Part shown: positions 5,921 to 6,369 of the stretch, piece by piece
How the letters are laid out: each line of letters starts with the position of its first letter
How positions within the stretch are numbered: position 1 is the stretch's first letter
Source of the DNA: an uncultured Bacteroidales bacterium
Lineage (GTDB): Bacteria; Bacteroidota; Bacteroidia; Bacteroidales; UBA932
Length of the DNA: 6,369 nt
Assembly (NCBI GenBank): GCA_945983015.1
Contig: CAMFSN010000083.1
Span: forward strand, 1-6,369
Direction: 5' to 3'
Notes under the pieces: model-generated
Databases searched by the model: none
What the model saw: only the letters and a program-made list of their open reading frames with translations
Told to the model about the DNA's origin: nothing
Made by a program: the position numbers and the translations under genes

Positions 5921-5955
5921 CGGTCGTCTCAAAGTGGACGACCGTATTTCTTCTC
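5921..5955 (+). terminator. Likely intrinsic terminator of trpB
   Basis: CGGTCGTC (5921-5928) and GACGACCG (5937-5944) form a perfect 8-bp stem with an 8-nt loop, extendable inward by one T-G pair. The T-rich TATTTCTTCTCTC follows. It begins 66 bases after the trpB stop codon. The T-tract is interrupted, so efficiency may be moderate. Confidence 0.7.
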
Positions 5956-6099
5956 TCAGGTAGATATGTATCACAGCTCACCGTCAATGAGTTTGAAAAG
6001 AGAACTATGATAACAAGGGGGCTGCATTTTGAAGTTATCGCGCTTTTTATGCACTCACATCTATGACACAAATGAACGAATTAAATTTTAATTCTCCAA

Positions 6100-6252
6100 A
6101 TGTCCAAGCCCAATATAGAATCCGAAGTCCAGAAATGCCTCAAAGACCTGAAGCACACTCGCAGCAGGGTGGTCCCCGTCAAGCTTGGCTTCTACGGAGC
6201 CTTCTGGCAACCATACAATTCCCAAAAAATAGGCGATAATTTTGGAATATAG
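6100..6252 (+). CDS. Small hypothetical ORF, possibly a gene remnant
   Basis: A 50-codon ORF begins MSKPNIESEVQKCLKDL and ends at TAG 6250-6252. I do not recognise the product. In its favour, it follows an AT-rich tract ending in CTCCAAATG, and its first 36 or so codons favour C or G at the third position, as a translated frame in this genome might. Against it, the last 14 codons turn AT-rich, no clear -7 box precedes it, and a different forward frame (6072-6239, 55 codons) is also open. It could be a short protein, the broken 5' end of a longer gene, or chance. The first 20 residues look like a charged helix and no membrane segment is present. Confidence 0.3.
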   Translation: MSKPNIESEVQKCLKDLKHTRSRVVPVKLGFYGAFWQPYNSQKIGDNFGI

Positions 6253-6345
6253 GTTCAAATAAACCGAATCAGTCATCGTGAAAAAAGAAACAGTTAAGCC
6301 TCCCCAAAAGTGTCAATCTCTATCAGTGAAGGTCAATATGAATAG

Positions 6346-6353
6346 TAATTTTG
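6346..6353 (+). promoter_or_regulatory. -7 promoter box facing a gene beyond the right edge
   Basis: TAATTTTG followed by C matches TAnnTTTG fully. No TTG is found at the expected -33 distance. If real, it would start transcription just before the window end and serve a gene to the right. Confidence 0.35.
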
Positions 6354-6369
6354 CTTGTTTTTGCGGAAA

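Larger units (their letters stand above)
5855..6369. other. Mostly non-coding region downstream of trpB
   Basis: This 515-base stretch holds a likely terminator (5921-5955), one doubtful 50-codon ORF (6100-6252) and a -7 box near the right edge (6346-6353), listed separately. The minus-strand ORFs here, of about 60 codons each, show no recognisable protein, and one runs across the terminator. An ATG at 6338 stays open to the window end for about ten codons (MNSNFACFCG), too little to judge. Confidence 0.5.

Noticed and set aside
5886..6276. Minus-strand ORFs of 61 and 62 codons downstream of trpB
   Set aside because: The first runs across the terminator hairpin at 5921-5944; the second is opposite the better-biased forward frame at 6100. 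Neither has recognisable features.

Overview
The window looks like a chromosomal segment of a member of the Bacteroidota, most likely order Bacteroidales. Three things point there: a DUF4954 protein, a family I know from that phylum; -7 promoter boxes of the form TAnnTTTG upstream of genes; and start codons preceded by A-rich sequence rather than a Shine-Dalgarno motif. Genus cannot be told from the sequence alone. No mobile element, CRISPR array or phage gene was seen.

Layout. Positions 1-52 hold the 5' part of a tRNA-Ser with anticodon GGA on the minus strand, cut by the window edge. A 349-bp non-coding stretch follows. It carries a clean 17-bp palindrome (290-306) and a 9-bp inverted repeat that overlaps the -7 box at 360-367. 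Next comes a 660-aa DUF4954 protein (402-2384, plus), whose role is unknown and whose sequence suggests a hexapeptide-type beta-helix. It converges, across a 102-bp gap, on a 566-aa Na+/phosphate cotransporter-family protein with a C-terminal PhoU-like domain (2487-4187, minus).

Divergent from the transporter is the most informative part of the window. A TAnnTTTG promoter at 4321-4328 is followed within nine bases by an 18-codon ORF, MTRISAYWWWCPYFCNKS, with three consecutive Trp codons. Then come a short hairpin, a strong intrinsic terminator (4422-4458) and a stand-alone TrpB2-type tryptophan synthase beta chain (4484-5854, plus). This is the architecture of a ribosome-mediated trp attenuator: when charged tRNA-Trp is scarce the ribosome should stall on the WWW codons and transcription should read through into the beta-chain gene. 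No trpA or other trp gene is visible.

After trpB there is a likely terminator (5921-5955) and then about 410 bp holding only a doubtful 50-codon ORF (6100-6252) and a TAnnTTTG box near the right edge that may drive a gene outside the window. The genes do not form one operon. The only direct functional coupling visible is between the leader/attenuator and trpB.
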